The notes below the pieces were generated by a model. That model searched no databases, was not told the origin of the DNA, and saw only the letters and a list, made by a program, of their open reading frames with translations. From UBA10107 sp964572885 (lineage in GTDB: Archaea > Nanobdellota > Nanobdellia > Woesearchaeales > UBA10107), in contig CAZNFC010000001.1 of the NCBI GenBank assembly GCA_964572885.1, forward strand, positions 1 to 63,054: a stretch of 63,054 nt of DNA, read 5' to 3'. This document shows positions 1 through 8,805 of the stretch, piece by piece; position 1 is the first letter of the stretch; each line of letters starts with the position of its first letter. The position numbers and the translations under genes were made by a program.

Positions 1-579
1 ATAACTAAGTTATCTGCTTTACCTGCAACATTTGCCTGCGGAGCAGCAACAAACAGGACAAGAATATCATACGAAATAACAAACACAGGAGACAATTCAC
101 AGGATGTTCAGTTATTCCTTAGAAACCTTGCTACAGGATCAGAACATGTACTTAACAATGGAGAAGACCTTGCACTTGGAAATGACTTTTCAAGCAGCAA
201 CAGCGACTTCACACAGCAGGGAAGCGAATATGTCACATTAAATGATCTTAAAGAAGGCCAGAACACATACACACTTGTAGCTTACTACAACAGCGGAAGC
301 CTGACAGTACAGCAGGATGTCGTTATAACTTCGCAGTCATGCGGAACAACAACATCAAGCAATAATGTTGTCGTTGTACCAACAAACTCGATACCAACTT
401 CAAGTTTGCCGAATGTTCCAACATCAGCAATCAGCGAGCCAGTATCAAATCCAACTTATGTCTCATTGAAGGACGTATCAAGCGGATTCAATTCAGATCT
501 GGTTCTTCCTATCGCAATAGGAGTCGGTGGATTGGTCATCGGAGTCATCGTCGCTCTTTTGGTAATCCCAAGAGGGTAA
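1..579 (+). CDS. Membrane-anchored surface protein, 5' partial
   Basis: Frame 1 is open from the first base to a TAA at 577-579 (192 residues); the start lies outside the window. The visible part is rich in Ser, Thr and Asn and contains a stretch resembling CARDB/DUF11-type beta-sandwich domains (RISYEITNTGDNSQDVQLF). A Ser/Thr/Pro-rich linker follows, then a hydrophobic helix (LPIAIGVGGLVIGVIVALLV) and a short basic end (IPRG). This is the layout of an archaeal cell-surface protein held by one C-terminal membrane helix, with the bulk outside. No catalytic motif is visible, so the function is unknown. Coding frame certain, role inferred. Confidence 0.75.
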   Translation: MTKLSALPATFACGAATNRTRISYEITNTGDNSQDVQLFLRNLATGSEHVLNNGEDLALGNDFSSSNSDFTQQGSEYVTLNDLKEGQNTYTLVAYYNSGSLTVQQDVVITSQSCGTTTSSNNVVVVPTNSIPTSSLPNVPTSAISEPVSNPTYVSLKDVSSGFNSDLVLPIAIGVGGLVIGVIVALLVIPRG

Positions 580-655
580 ATAATTTTTTATTTTTAATAA
601 TTTTAATTAAGCATTATATAGAAAACTATATTAATCACCTACACACACATTCTAT

Positions 656-1075
656 ATGGCAAGTTTTCCAGTTGATTTACCAACTAAAGTTCGTGGAGAA
701 TCATTGTTAGAAGCATGCATAAAATCTGCAAAGGAATTAGGTCTTAAGGCAACTATCAAAGATGATATATTTATGAAGTATAGTTTAGGTTCTGATCTTG
801 AACATAAAGATTATTCTGAAATTCAAGAGTATGATCAAACAAATATTGAACTTGAAATTCCTGTTCCACCTAAAAAACTTTGGAGATTAACTCTTTTACC
901 AGGATATTATGCACCTTTTTTAGTAGTGCGCAATATTAAAAAAGGAAAAACACAGGATAGATTCTTTATCTGGACTGAAATGTATGGTCATCATACGCCT
1001 GAAGGAAAAACTAGAGCTTATCTATCTGCCGTTTCTAGAAATCTTAGTTTAACAGAAACTATTCCTTTTCAATAA
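656..1075 (+). CDS. Hypothetical protein, 139 aa
   Basis: A 139-residue soluble protein that I do not recognise. A TATA-like stretch (tatatagaaa) lies about 40 nt before the ATG, and the gene has its own short leader. No signal peptide, membrane helix or metal-binding motif is visible; the middle carries IELEIPVPPKKLWRLTLLPG and a conserved-looking aromatic patch FFIWTEMYGHH. The 3' end overlaps the convergent nucleotidyltransferase gene by 17 bases, so the two transcripts collide at their ends. Function unknown. Confidence 0.6.
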   Translation: MASFPVDLPTKVRGESLLEACIKSAKELGLKATIKDDIFMKYSLGSDLEHKDYSEIQEYDQTNIELEIPVPPKKLWRLTLLPGYYAPFLVVRNIKKGKTQDRFFIWTEMYGHHTPEGKTRAYLSAVSRNLSLTETIPFQ

Positions 1076-1865
1076 TATTTCTCATTGCTTTGACGAAGTC
1101 TTGTGTTTCTTCAAGCATCTTGTCATAAGAATGACCTGTAACTGTAGTCAATTCTCTATGAGCAATCATTTTAGATGTCTTATACAGATTCCTCATTATA
1201 TCTACATATCTCTTGCTTAATAATCCTGAACGGACAAATTTCTCCTGGATCATATCAGGAACATGCGATGGTGTTGGAGGCGCTTCACCTATTCTCATCA
1301 ATGCAGCATGCGAAGCATCAATAGCTGCCCAATACAAATCAATCACTCCCTGTAATATATGCCATTGTGAATTCTGTATTGTATTTGGGGCTCTTGCCCA
1401 GTAGACCCACATAGCTTCTTTAGTAGGTCTTACTCTTCCTTGGAATAATAATTGCTGAGCAGATTCAAACATCCCATTGTCGTGCAATGGAACTCCGTCT
1501 CTCAGCATATTTATCCCTATAGGATCTCCTACTCTTACATAATCCCAGAAATTAGATAATAACAATGTGTTGATATGGAATCTTCTTGATATCCTTGAAG
1601 CTGTTTTCTCGACTATGACTCTGAATGTTTCTGATACTTCAGGAGTTATGACGATTGAGACATCATTCATTATCAAAAGAATATCAACATCTTTTTCGTA
1701 AGCGACTTTCTCTGCTCTTGCAGAGCTTCCGAATAAAACGACTGAAGATAAGAAGCTGTGCATCTCTTTCACCAAAGCATCCGAAAGTCTTTTCGCTAGC
1801 TGGAATTCTTCTGTAGGATACTTAGATATGTTCCAATGTTCTCTTTGCGGTACTTTAAAGTCCAT
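1059..1865 (-). CDS. Nucleotidyltransferase-domain protein with HEPN-like C-terminal part
   Basis: Residues 43-64 (LFGSSARAEKVAYEKDVDIL) match the Pol-beta superfamily nucleotidyltransferase signature: a GSxAR loop followed by DVD, whose two aspartates bind metal. The C-terminal 120 residues are helical and resemble the HEPN-type helical bundles that often accompany such domains (RNLYKTSKMIAHRE near the end). In archaea, fused or paired MNT-HEPN proteins often act as toxin-antitoxin or nucleotide-modifying modules; which one this is cannot be told. A GAGG-type ribosome site and a TATA box (tttataaag on the minus strand) lie upstream. It sits downstream of no operon partner. Confidence 0.75.
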   Translation of the reverse strand: MDFKVPQREHWNISKYPTEEFQLAKRLSDALVKEMHSFLSSVVLFGSSARAEKVAYEKDVDILLIMNDVSIVITPEVSETFRVIVEKTASRISRRFHINTLLLSNFWDYVRVGDPIGINMLRDGVPLHDNGMFESAQQLLFQGRVRPTKEAMWVYWARAPNTIQNSQWHILQGVIDLYWAAIDASHAALMRIGEAPPTPSHVPDMIQEKFVRSGLLSKRYVDIMRNLYKTSKMIAHRELTTVTGHSYDKMLEETQDFVKAMRNIIEKE

Positions 1866-1911
1866 CTTTAACCTCTTTTATGAATGAGCCTTTATAAATT
1901 TTGTAGTTAAA

Positions 1912-3921
1912 TCACTCTAATGGAACCTGGCTCCATAATGTGAAATCATTGCTTGGCACATATGATTGGAATATTCCCGTCGTTCCGTAAGCCTGCTGAG
2001 CATAAGACATTCTTATATCGCTGAATCTTGAAGGAGCTCTTCCCTGGAAATAACTTGTTCCTATATGAGAACCAAATGTCTCCCATGCTTTGGTTAATAT
2101 TCTTCCCTGACCGAATCTTTCTTCTTCGTGACCTTCTGAAGTCAAAGCTCCTTTGTATCCGCCTTTTTCTTTTAGGATCTTCATATATTCTACAATATCC
2201 TTTCCTATGAATCCCTGTCCGGGAGGAAGATGAGCATGCTGTCCTGAAGCTGAATCAACGACCTGAACCTCTCCAACAATATCTTCTTTCTTGTTTACTT
2301 CAGAGATATGCTCTATCTGTTCTTTGTACCATTTCTTGAATTCAGGAACTCTCTTGTCCCATGGAAGATCAGGCCTGAAATTCTGCATCCACATTCCTAA
2401 GTGACCCGTATCTAATTCTCCCTTGATGTGTTTCTTAGCCAATTCTTTCGCTTCATTTTCTGAAACACCTGTATAATATTCATTCCTTACTTTTTGATGC
2501 GTCATAGGATCTTCAATCTCTTTTTTCGTTAATTTTTCGACCATCTTTTCTCTTGCTCCTCTTATCAAGCCTATCCATTCATCAGGATGGCTTCCATAGA
2601 ACTGCGGCCAGCTAAGTTCCGGACCTACATGGATGTCTCTCTGTTGTTTTTTAACATGTTCATTCTTCTGCGTCTCCTGCATCGCCCATATACCTGCTTC
2701 TGCATACGATTCCTTTGATTTATCTGCAGCATATTCATCAACTGGCTTGTATTTGTCTTTCATAGCTCTTGTTTCTGCTTCTTCCTGTCTCAAAGATCTT
2801 ATGCTGCTTTGAAGATTTTCTTTTCTTTTTTCCAGTTCTGTTATTTGATTCCTGTAATCAGGCACTTCACTTTTTAAATCATTTATTGCTGCTTCTTCTT
2901 TTCTTAATCTCTCCATTTCTGAATCAAAATATCTCTTTGCCTGAATATTATCCTTGACTCTTGGATCATTCATGTCTTCTTTGAGTTTATTTTCTCTTTC
3001 TTTTAATTCTTTAAAATCATATTCCGAGACCTCTTTTATTCTTGCGTTAAGTGCCTTTATCTGCTGATCTTCCTGATTAATAATCTGATCATAGTATGTT
3101 TTTTGACCTTCGAGCTGCTCTATTCTCTTTTCAGTACTATACTTGTCAAGCAAGAACATTCCTGTATCATCATATTTTTCTCTCTTGGCAATTTCGGCGA
3201 CCTGCTGCCAATTCAATTCAGATGGCTTGACGTCTTTGCCAACAAGAGGTTTTAATGTATCTTTATCATAATAGAGATAAAATTTATCTGTCTTATCGAA
3301 TGGCTGTATCTTTCCTGTATCGCTATCCACAAGCAAAGCTATCTCCTTTTCTCTCTGTCTGAAAACATCTCCTTGTTTTCTTCCTAAAGCATGCGATTCC
3401 TTATTTGCCCAGTCTGCATCAGATATATTTCTCGGGAATTCCCATGAAATGACATTCACTCCTCCACCGCCTGCGATATCTCCTACAAATTTTATCGCAT
3501 CTCTTACCTCATCAAGATTATGTTTTCTTGCTTCTTCGCTAAAACCTTGCTGTGTAAATCCGGATAAATTAGTGATATGGTTAGGCAATTCCACTCCCGT
3601 GATTCTTGCTCCGACTGCCTGCTGAATTTCCCTTATCTGATCTCTTATCTCCTCACCGTAACCTTTTGGACCGCCTCCCATCCCTCCTGCCTGGCCGCCT
3701 GCCATCATTACTAACTGAATATTTCCTGCTCCTTTCCTGAAAGCTCCCTGGACAGTCTCAAGAATTCCTCTTCCTGTAGCAGGATCTGTGTCAGGAACTG
3801 TTGCGCCGATCAGACTTATTGGAAAAATAGTTTCCTCTGGAGCGCTTCTGGAATTAGCCTGCTGTATCTCATTGTGATACTGCTGATCCATCGGTGTGTA
3901 ATACGGTCTGTCGAAATCCAT
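1912..3921 (-). CDS. Xylose-isomerase-like TIM-barrel protein with coiled-coil insert
   Basis: 669 residues. Two separated blocks fit the AP-endonuclease-2/xylose-isomerase TIM-barrel fold: VELPNHITNLSG near residue 108 with VNVISWEFPR further on, and, after residue 430, DTGHLGMW near 501 and HLPPGQG near 563, positions where the family places metal-binding His/Asp/Glu. Between them, roughly residues 265-400, is a highly charged Glu/Lys/Arg-rich coiled coil, which is not usual in this fold. The N-terminus has a Gly-rich stretch (GGQAGGMGGGPKG). It is the last gene of a tight four-gene operon (1-2 nt gaps). A sugar isomerase or endonuclease activity is possible but unproven; the insert suggests a scaffold or complex-forming role. 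Confidence 0.65.
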   Translation of the reverse strand: MDFDRPYYTPMDQQYHNEIQQANSRSAPEETIFPISLIGATVPDTDPATGRGILETVQGAFRKGAGNIQLVMMAGGQAGGMGGGPKGYGEEIRDQIREIQQAVGARITGVELPNHITNLSGFTQQGFSEEARKHNLDEVRDAIKFVGDIAGGGGVNVISWEFPRNISDADWANKESHALGRKQGDVFRQREKEIALLVDSDTGKIQPFDKTDKFYLYYDKDTLKPLVGKDVKPSELNWQQVAEIAKREKYDDTGMFLLDKYSTEKRIEQLEGQKTYYDQIINQEDQQIKALNARIKEVSEYDFKELKERENKLKEDMNDPRVKDNIQAKRYFDSEMERLRKEEAAINDLKSEVPDYRNQITELEKRKENLQSSIRSLRQEEAETRAMKDKYKPVDEYAADKSKESYAEAGIWAMQETQKNEHVKKQQRDIHVGPELSWPQFYGSHPDEWIGLIRGAREKMVEKLTKKEIEDPMTHQKVRNEYYTGVSENEAKELAKKHIKGELDTGHLGMWMQNFRPDLPWDKRVPEFKKWYKEQIEHISEVNKKEDIVGEVQVVDSASGQHAHLPPGQGFIGKDIVEYMKILKEKGGYKGALTSEGHEEERFGQGRILTKAWETFGSHIGTSYFQGRAPSRFSDIRMSYAQQAYGTTGIFQSYVPSNDFTLWSQVPLE

Positions 3922-3922
3922 T

Positions 3923-4471
3923 TTAATTGTAATTCATTGTCGTTGAAAGCTTGTTTTTGTTTCTCTCTATTATTTTTTCTGCTTCTGACATAGCAAACAT
4001 TGCCTGCTGATTTGCCTTGTATCCTGACTGCTCTTTATTCTGTATCGCTTCTGCCCTGTTCTGGAACATATATTGTTCTTGTTTAGTAAAATAACCTCTT
4101 TCTCCTCTTTCATCAAGTTCTCTTAAATCACTTAATAATTCTGTTGCAGGTCTTCTCGCGTATTCCGAAATATTTGTCCTATATGGCTGTGCTCCTTGGT
4201 CTCTCACCAAAGGTTTTGCTTCCTCTGCGATCTCTTCCAGTGATTCTTCAGGTTTCTTCTTTTCTTTTGACTTCTCTTCTTCCTCTTCGATATCTCTTTC
4301 TTCTTTTGCTATCTCGTCAATGCTTTTCCTTATTATCTCCTCTTCTTCCTGCTTTGATTTCTTTTCTTCCTCTTCCCTTTTCTTTTTCTGCTCAGCTTCG
4401 AATTCCCTTAATCTCTCAATTCTTATTCTTGGAGGAAGTTTCTTGATCTCTTCAATAGTAAGTTCTGCCAT
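3923..4471 (-). CDS. Charged coiled-coil protein, 182 aa
   Basis: Hypothetical protein with a long Lys/Glu-rich helical region (residues 15-75, almost all K, E, R) predicted by composition to form a coiled coil, followed by a mixed region with ATELLSDLRELDERGERGYF. No known domain recognised. It starts 2 nt after the upstream 504-residue gene stops and ends 1 nt before the downstream TIM-barrel gene starts, so it is surely cotranslated with them. Both flanking proteins also have charged helical parts, so a shared complex is plausible. Confidence 0.65.
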   Translation of the reverse strand: MAELTIEEIKKLPPRIRIERLREFEAEQKKKREEEEKKSKQEEEEIIRKSIDEIAKEERDIEEEEEKSKEKKKPEESLEEIAEEAKPLVRDQGAQPYRTNISEYARRPATELLSDLRELDERGERGYFTKQEQYMFQNRAEAIQNKEQSGYKANQQAMFAMSEAEKIIERNKNKLSTTMNYN

Positions 4472-4473
4472 GA

Positions 4474-5988
4474 TTAAGGAGTCATCAATCCTCTTGCTTT
4501 CTTGAATATGGTGTATATCAATGATGTCAACTTTGCATTTCCTTTGGCCATATCTTTTCTTTTTTCCTCTATCTCTCTTGCTAATTTGATATCTGATTTT
4601 CCTCTTCCGGGAATAAAGCTTTTTGCTGCTCCTTTGAATCCTGAAACGATGTCTCCAATCGGGCCGAATGGCTTTTTGCTTTTATCACTGAACATCTCTT
4701 TCACTTTTTCTCTTGCAGAGTCCATGTTCGGAGAAGCTCCTGTATCGACAAGATTCTTGGCTAATCTGTATCTTTCTTCGTCTTCGCCGAATTTCTCCTC
4801 GTATTCTCCAAGATATTTTCTTAGATCTTCTTCAAGGAAGTCCATCGAGCTTTCTATCGAACTGTCTATGCTTTTCAGAAGTTCGAAATCTTCTGCCATC
4901 CTTACTTTTTTATAATCTGCTACCTCTTTATCTGTCCAGACATATCCTCTGAAAGTCATTTCAGCACGGCCGATATGAGTCGGTCCTCTTTGATAATCCT
5001 GACCGGTATTCATTACTGGTCTTGTCCTGAAATAGAAATGGACTAAAATGCATGATCTTGGATAACCTGGCTTTTCCGCGGGCATCTTAGCCAAGAATTC
5101 AACTTCAACGACTGAACCTTCAAATGCTCCTACGATATCTGCAGACATCTGAGTCTCAGGATCCATCCCTAATCTTTTTATATTTCTAAGATACGGCTTT
5201 ACCCAGTCAACATAAAGTTTTATCGCATTGTAATGCTGCCTTAGATAGCTTATCGTGAATTTTTTCTTTGCTTTAATCTGCTTATCAGTTGCATCTCTCC
5301 ATGCAGTGTATTGCTCTAATTTCCTTACCAAAACTGATTTTACATCTTTATTGAATTCCAATTTATCAACGTATTTTGAAACATTTTCTAATTTGAGTCC
5401 AGCAGGCGCATCAAAGAAAATAATAGGCAGTGTAGCATATCCTACTTGAGAAGCTAATCCATATACTGAACTTGCTTTCAATCCCTGCGGTCCGTTATCG
5501 ACAAAATCAATCCATAAACCTTTCAATGATTTTTCTGCGCCGTCATCAGGTGTTCCTGTCGTTTTTCCTGATGCCAGATCATAAAGTTTCTCTCTCTCAT
5601 CTAATAATTGTATGTCTCTTACTATCTGGAACATCTCTTTTACCATCTTTCCTATTGTTGCCATATATTGCGATGCAATATTCTGCTGTGCACCCAATCT
5701 TTGCTGCGCAGAACCGAAGAATGCACTTTGTTCCGATGCAGTAAATGTATCGACTATCTTTTCCACATCAGCAAATCCAAAGTCAACTAAATAATCCTTG
5801 AACCAGAAATATAATTCTTCAACTGATTGTCCAAAACTTTCATACACCATGTAATGTCTTTTGACAGGCTTAGGATAATGAGTCTCTACTAATTCATCAG
5901 GCTTGAATTTTCCTCTTACTATCTCTATCTTCTCTATATCCTTGAACTTCTTCTTTATTATCTCTTTTACTTTGTCTCTGTCTACCAT
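4474..5988 (-). CDS. Hypothetical protein of the TIM-barrel operon, 504 aa
   Basis: A 504-residue soluble protein with no signal peptide or membrane helix, not recognised. Visible features are an N-terminal basic region, a middle aromatic/helical region (KKFTISYLRQHYNAIKLYVD) and a beta-rich stretch (SVVEVEFLAKMPAEKPGYPR), then an acidic helical segment (EEDLRKYLGEYEEKFGEDEE) and a basic C-terminus. The start codon lies 2 nt after the stop of the AbrB-like gene. Likely a lineage-specific structural or scaffold protein; function unknown. Confidence 0.65.
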   Translation of the reverse strand: MVDRDKVKEIIKKKFKDIEKIEIVRGKFKPDELVETHYPKPVKRHYMVYESFGQSVEELYFWFKDYLVDFGFADVEKIVDTFTASEQSAFFGSAQQRLGAQQNIASQYMATIGKMVKEMFQIVRDIQLLDEREKLYDLASGKTTGTPDDGAEKSLKGLWIDFVDNGPQGLKASSVYGLASQVGYATLPIIFFDAPAGLKLENVSKYVDKLEFNKDVKSVLVRKLEQYTAWRDATDKQIKAKKKFTISYLRQHYNAIKLYVDWVKPYLRNIKRLGMDPETQMSADIVGAFEGSVVEVEFLAKMPAEKPGYPRSCILVHFYFRTRPVMNTGQDYQRGPTHIGRAEMTFRGYVWTDKEVADYKKVRMAEDFELLKSIDSSIESSMDFLEEDLRKYLGEYEEKFGEDEERYRLAKNLVDTGASPNMDSAREKVKEMFSDKSKKPFGPIGDIVSGFKGAAKSFIPGRGKSDIKLAREIEEKRKDMAKGNAKLTSLIYTIFKKARGLMTP

Positions 5989-5990
5989 GT

Positions 5991-6128
5991 TTATTTTGTC
6001 AGAACAATCTCACCTCTTTCATTCAATAGAATCTTTACTTTGTTTCCTTTGGCCCATCCCTTAGCTTCAATGATGGCTTTAGGAAGCGTTATTTTGTATT
6101 GTTTGCTGTCAAATTGAAGCTTGACCAT
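5991..6128 (-). CDS. AbrB/MazE-like small DNA-binding protein, 45 aa
   Basis: A 45-residue ORF whose sequence (KQYKITLPKAIIEAKGWAKG, then NKVKILLNERGEIVL) matches the looped-hinge-helix fold of AbrB/SpoVT/MazE proteins: strand, ITLPK turn, helix, GxxxGxKV, and a final strand. As first gene of the four-gene operon (2 nt before the next start) it is the likely local repressor or autoregulator. A TATA box (tttataaag, minus strand) lies about 25 nt upstream. No adjacent toxin is visible, so a pure transcription-factor role is more likely than an antitoxin. Confidence 0.75.
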   Translation of the reverse strand: MVKLQFDSKQYKITLPKAIIEAKGWAKGNKVKILLNERGEIVLTK

Positions 6129-6244
6129 TAAGAGTTAAAATGTGATGTTTTCTTTATAAATCTACCTGTAATAAGGTATATAATTAGATATTTTTATAGG
6201 TCTTTTATTATTAGTTATTTACAATATAGAAAATAAATAAAAGA

Positions 6245-7111
6245 ATGAACTTTAAAACAGAATCATTTTATCTTAATATCATGGAAATAAAAAACATAAT
6301 AGAGAAAGTAAGAATAAAGAAGTTCAGGAATCTTGATGAAGAAGCCGTAAAGCACAAGATAAATGAGTTTCTCAAAAGAAATCCAAAGATAAGATTGAAT
6401 GAATTGAAAGAAAAATCATCTGATCTGAAAAAAATAATAAAATATGTAAAAAAAGAGATGCATCATTCTTATGGAGCATTTCAGAACGATATTTCAAAAA
6501 GAGAGAGATTACTTGATGAATTAAAAAGAACAAATTCTATGTCTGATGATTTTATTGAACTACATAAGAAAATATTGTCAACTCATAAATCAACAAAAGA
6601 AAGATTGATGATCTATGATAAATTATATGAGGCTATATTTTCAATTATAGGAAGGCCTGAATCAATATTGGATATAGGCTGCGGATTGAATCCATTTTCT
6701 TTGCCATGGATGGGATTGAATAAACTTACATATATAGCATCTGAATTCAATAATGAAGACAATAGATTCATATCTGAATACTTTAATTTTATATCTGGTT
6801 TGTATCAAAATTACGAGCTGAAAACACTAAGGATCGATCTGAATAAAGATTTTGATAAACTGAAAGGGATAAAAGTTGACGCTGTATTCTGCTGGAAAGT
6901 GTTTGATTTATTAGATTTTAAGAAGACAGAGAATATCGTTAAAAGCTTGAATGCAAAGTGGTTGGTCGCTTCGTTTTCAACAAAAACATTGGGAAACAGG
7001 AAGATGAATTCACCAAGAAGAGCCGGATTCCAGAAGATGCTGAGGAGATTGAATTTAGAATATAAAACATTGAGCTATGAGAATGAGATATTTTATGTTG
7101 TGAAATTGTGA
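6245..7111 (+). CDS. 16S rRNA (m7G1405) methyltransferase-like protein (Arm/Rmt/FmrO type)
   Basis: 288 residues; a second ATG at 6281 (276 residues) is an equally possible start. The HKSTKERL motif near residue 117, followed by SILDIGCGLNPFSLPWMG and the late ASFSTKTLGNRKMNSPRR block, match in order the conserved motifs of the Arm/Rmt/Sgm family that methylates N7 of G1405 in 16S rRNA. The GCG motif is the SAM-binding loop. In bacteria these enzymes give aminoglycoside resistance; archaeal homologues have no assigned role here. The Lys-rich N-terminal helical part fits the family's N-terminal RNA-binding domain. Monocistronic between a divergent operon and a convergent gene. Confidence 0.7.
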   Translation: MNFKTESFYLNIMEIKNIIEKVRIKKFRNLDEEAVKHKINEFLKRNPKIRLNELKEKSSDLKKIIKYVKKEMHHSYGAFQNDISKRERLLDELKRTNSMSDDFIELHKKILSTHKSTKERLMIYDKLYEAIFSIIGRPESILDIGCGLNPFSLPWMGLNKLTYIASEFNNEDNRFISEYFNFISGLYQNYELKTLRIDLNKDFDKLKGIKVDAVFCWKVFDLLDFKKTENIVKSLNAKWLVASFSTKTLGNRKMNSPRRAGFQKMLRRLNLEYKTLSYENEIFYVVKL

Positions 7112-7132
7112 AGTAAATTTTCACAATATTGT

Positions 7133-7810
7133 TTAGCTTAGATTTAGTACTTTATCTCTGATAAAATTCAGAAATTCTTGTTTCTGTGCGTCACTCATTT
7201 TATCATACTCATCCTTGCCGTGAGCTGCCCAAGATCCAATTTCATAATTTGCCCTTAGACTGTTTTCAAACGGTTTAGTTATTATGAAGTTTATTCTCAA
7301 CTTTATTATTAATTGATCGAAACTTTCCTCTCGTATTCCATGCCTATTAGCAAATTCCCTCAATGTTGTTTCCAAAACAACTCTGCCGTAAATTCCAGCA
7401 GCTAGTTTAAAACCTTTTCTTAGGAATTCGTATGCCTGTTCCAATAAGTCACTCAATAATTCAACTTCCTTCTTATAGTAAAGATCGTCTGTTAGTCCCG
7501 ATTCTATAGCATCGAGTACTGATTGCAGAGCACCAAGTGCACGACCAACATTGTCTTCACAATATCGACCAGAACTATTATACAGCGTATCTATTTTTTT
7601 TGAGAAATTTAAATAATACTCAGAATCTGCTCCGAATCTGAGCTTCAACAAATTTAAGCATTTTGCCCTCCAGTTCTCTCCTTCTTGCGAATAATTATTG
7701 TTGTCATACTCTACAGAGTATCCGGCTCTGTATCGTAACAAGCGTGTTTTCAAGACCTGCCCCTCATTTACTAAGACCTTTAGTTTATCAATTACTTGCT
7801 TGTCATTCAT
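7133..7810 (-). CDS. DUF4145/HEPN-like protein, 225 aa
   Basis: All-helical protein. The C-terminal half (LAAGIYGRVVLETTLREFAN, then IGSWAAHGKDEYDKM) follows the DUF4145-like HEPN pattern: a helix with RVxLExxL, then a short loop before a helix with a His near its end (AAHG). The N-terminal 100 residues look like a helical partner domain. A related protein occurs at 18147-18836, with the same RxxLE/xH spacing, suggesting a small family in this genome. HEPN proteins are often RNases or nucleic-acid-associated modules, but the RNase Rx4-6H motif is not clear here. A TATA box lies about 30 nt upstream. Confidence 0.6.
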   Translation of the reverse strand: MNDKQVIDKLKVLVNEGQVLKTRLLRYRAGYSVEYDNNNYSQEGENWRAKCLNLLKLRFGADSEYYLNFSKKIDTLYNSSGRYCEDNVGRALGALQSVLDAIESGLTDDLYYKKEVELLSDLLEQAYEFLRKGFKLAAGIYGRVVLETTLREFANRHGIREESFDQLIIKLRINFIITKPFENSLRANYEIGSWAAHGKDEYDKMSDAQKQEFLNFIRDKVLNLS

Positions 7811-7941
7811 ATAGTAATTAGTGTGTCTAACCCTTATATTTATCTTTCCTTTAGATATAGGTTAGTGCTCTGATTGCTTCCAGAACGTCCCTGTACAGCT
7901 TCTCCTCTAATCCACAACCTTTATATACTACCACGAACCTA

Positions 7942-7955
7942 TATACTATAGTATA
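7942..7955. promoter_or_regulatory. 14-bp perfect palindrome, candidate operator
   Basis: TATACTATAGTATA is its own reverse complement. It lies in the 208-nt gap between the HEPN-like gene (minus strand) and the zinc-ribbon gene at 8019 (plus strand), 64 nt before the latter, next to a second copy of TATATACTA (7922-7930 and 7940-7948). A nearly identical 15-mer occurs at 25447-25461 before a ribbon-helix-helix gene. Probably a regulator binding site; the rest of the gap shows only TATA-like promoter sequence. Confidence 0.4.
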
Positions 7956-8018
7956 CACGTGAACATACTTCTAGTATCGTTGGTCGGTATAACTAATTAA
8001 CACGGGTGAATATATACA

Positions 8019-8195
8019 ATGGGTTTTAACCAAGGTGGCAGCGGTGGATTCAAAAGAGATTTTGGTCCAAGAGAGATGCATAAAGCAACCTGCGCAGATT
8101 GCGGCAAAGAATGTGAAGTTCCTTTCAAGCCAAAAGAAGGCAGACCAGTTTACTGCAGAGATTGTTACGCTAAACACAGACCAGCTAGTTTCTAA
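8019..8195 (+). CDS. CxxC-x17-CxxC zinc-ribbon protein, 58 aa
   Basis: Short Gly-rich N-terminus, then the pattern CADC-17 residues-CRDC with the inner sequence ECEVPFKPKEGRPVYC, which is the typical 'CxxC-x17-CxxC' zinc-ribbon family found widely in archaea and candidate-phyla bacteria. The four cysteines should bind one zinc. These proteins are small nucleic-acid- or cold-shock-associated proteins of unproven function. Start chosen at the ATG with a TATA/palindromic promoter region upstream. The ORF of 58 residues ends at TAA 8193-8195. Confidence 0.8.
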   Translation: MGFNQGGSGGFKRDFGPREMHKATCADCGKECEVPFKPKEGRPVYCRDCYAKHRPASF

Positions 8196-8236
8196 CTAGT
8201 TAATCTGAGTAACAAAAATTCTTTATATTTTTTATT

Positions 8237-8725
8237 TTATTTTTCAACCATAGCAAGTATATCTTTCTTCAACTGCCATGAATATGCCTCGAATCCCTTG
8301 TTCCATCCATTGTCAGGATCCCTTGGATAGACTTTAACATCAAGTCTGCCTGCCTTAAGAAGGATATAAACTTCAGAATCCAGATCAGCGACTGCTCCGA
8401 ATCCTTTAGGGCCTACGACCACATTTTTTAATCCTAGAGATTCAAGCTTTGATTTATTGCCCAAAAGCATTTTTTCCATATCCAGATATGAATTCCATAA
8501 TTTCTTAAGATCTTTCGTGCTTATGTTATATCTCTCAGCCAGATCAAATACTATTGCTATGTCTCTTTTCCAGTCATATGTGCCTTTCTCAATAAGACCT
8601 TTAGCTCTCCTTACGTCAGTAGAATCATCGGCTTTCTGCTTTACAGAAGATGATATAGAAAGAACTTCAAATTTTATCTGTTCGCCGATATTTGCAAAAT
8701 TAAGCAAGTCCTCTTTCAAACTCAT
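8237..8725 (-). CDS. Hypothetical protein, 162 aa
   Basis: Soluble, no signal peptide or membrane helix. The sequence is mainly helical (LSISSSVKQKADDSTDVRRA, VFDLAERYNISTKDLKKLW) with a short beta-rich region near residues 100-130 (KNVVVGPKGFGAVADLDSEV). I do not recognise a family. It is transcribed divergently from the SIMPL gene at 8806; the 80-nt gap holds two AT-rich TATA-like stretches. Confidence 0.6.
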   Translation of the reverse strand: MSLKEDLLNFANIGEQIKFEVLSISSSVKQKADDSTDVRRAKGLIEKGTYDWKRDIAIVFDLAERYNISTKDLKKLWNSYLDMEKMLLGNKSKLESLGLKNVVVGPKGFGAVADLDSEVYILLKAGRLDVKVYPRDPDNGWNKGFEAYSWQLKKDILAMVEK

Positions 8726-8805
8726 GTTATTTATGATGATGAGCTTGTTTAAATAATTAATGATATGTAGAAAACTTTAAATAATCTTCAAAACAAGATA
8801 ACATC

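Noticed and set aside
7851..7934. 27-residue ORF on the minus strand in the gap 7811-8018
   Set aside because: It needs a GTG start without a ribosome site and covers a promoter region; the amino-acid pattern (LEEKLYRDVLEAIRALTYI) is plausible but support is weak.
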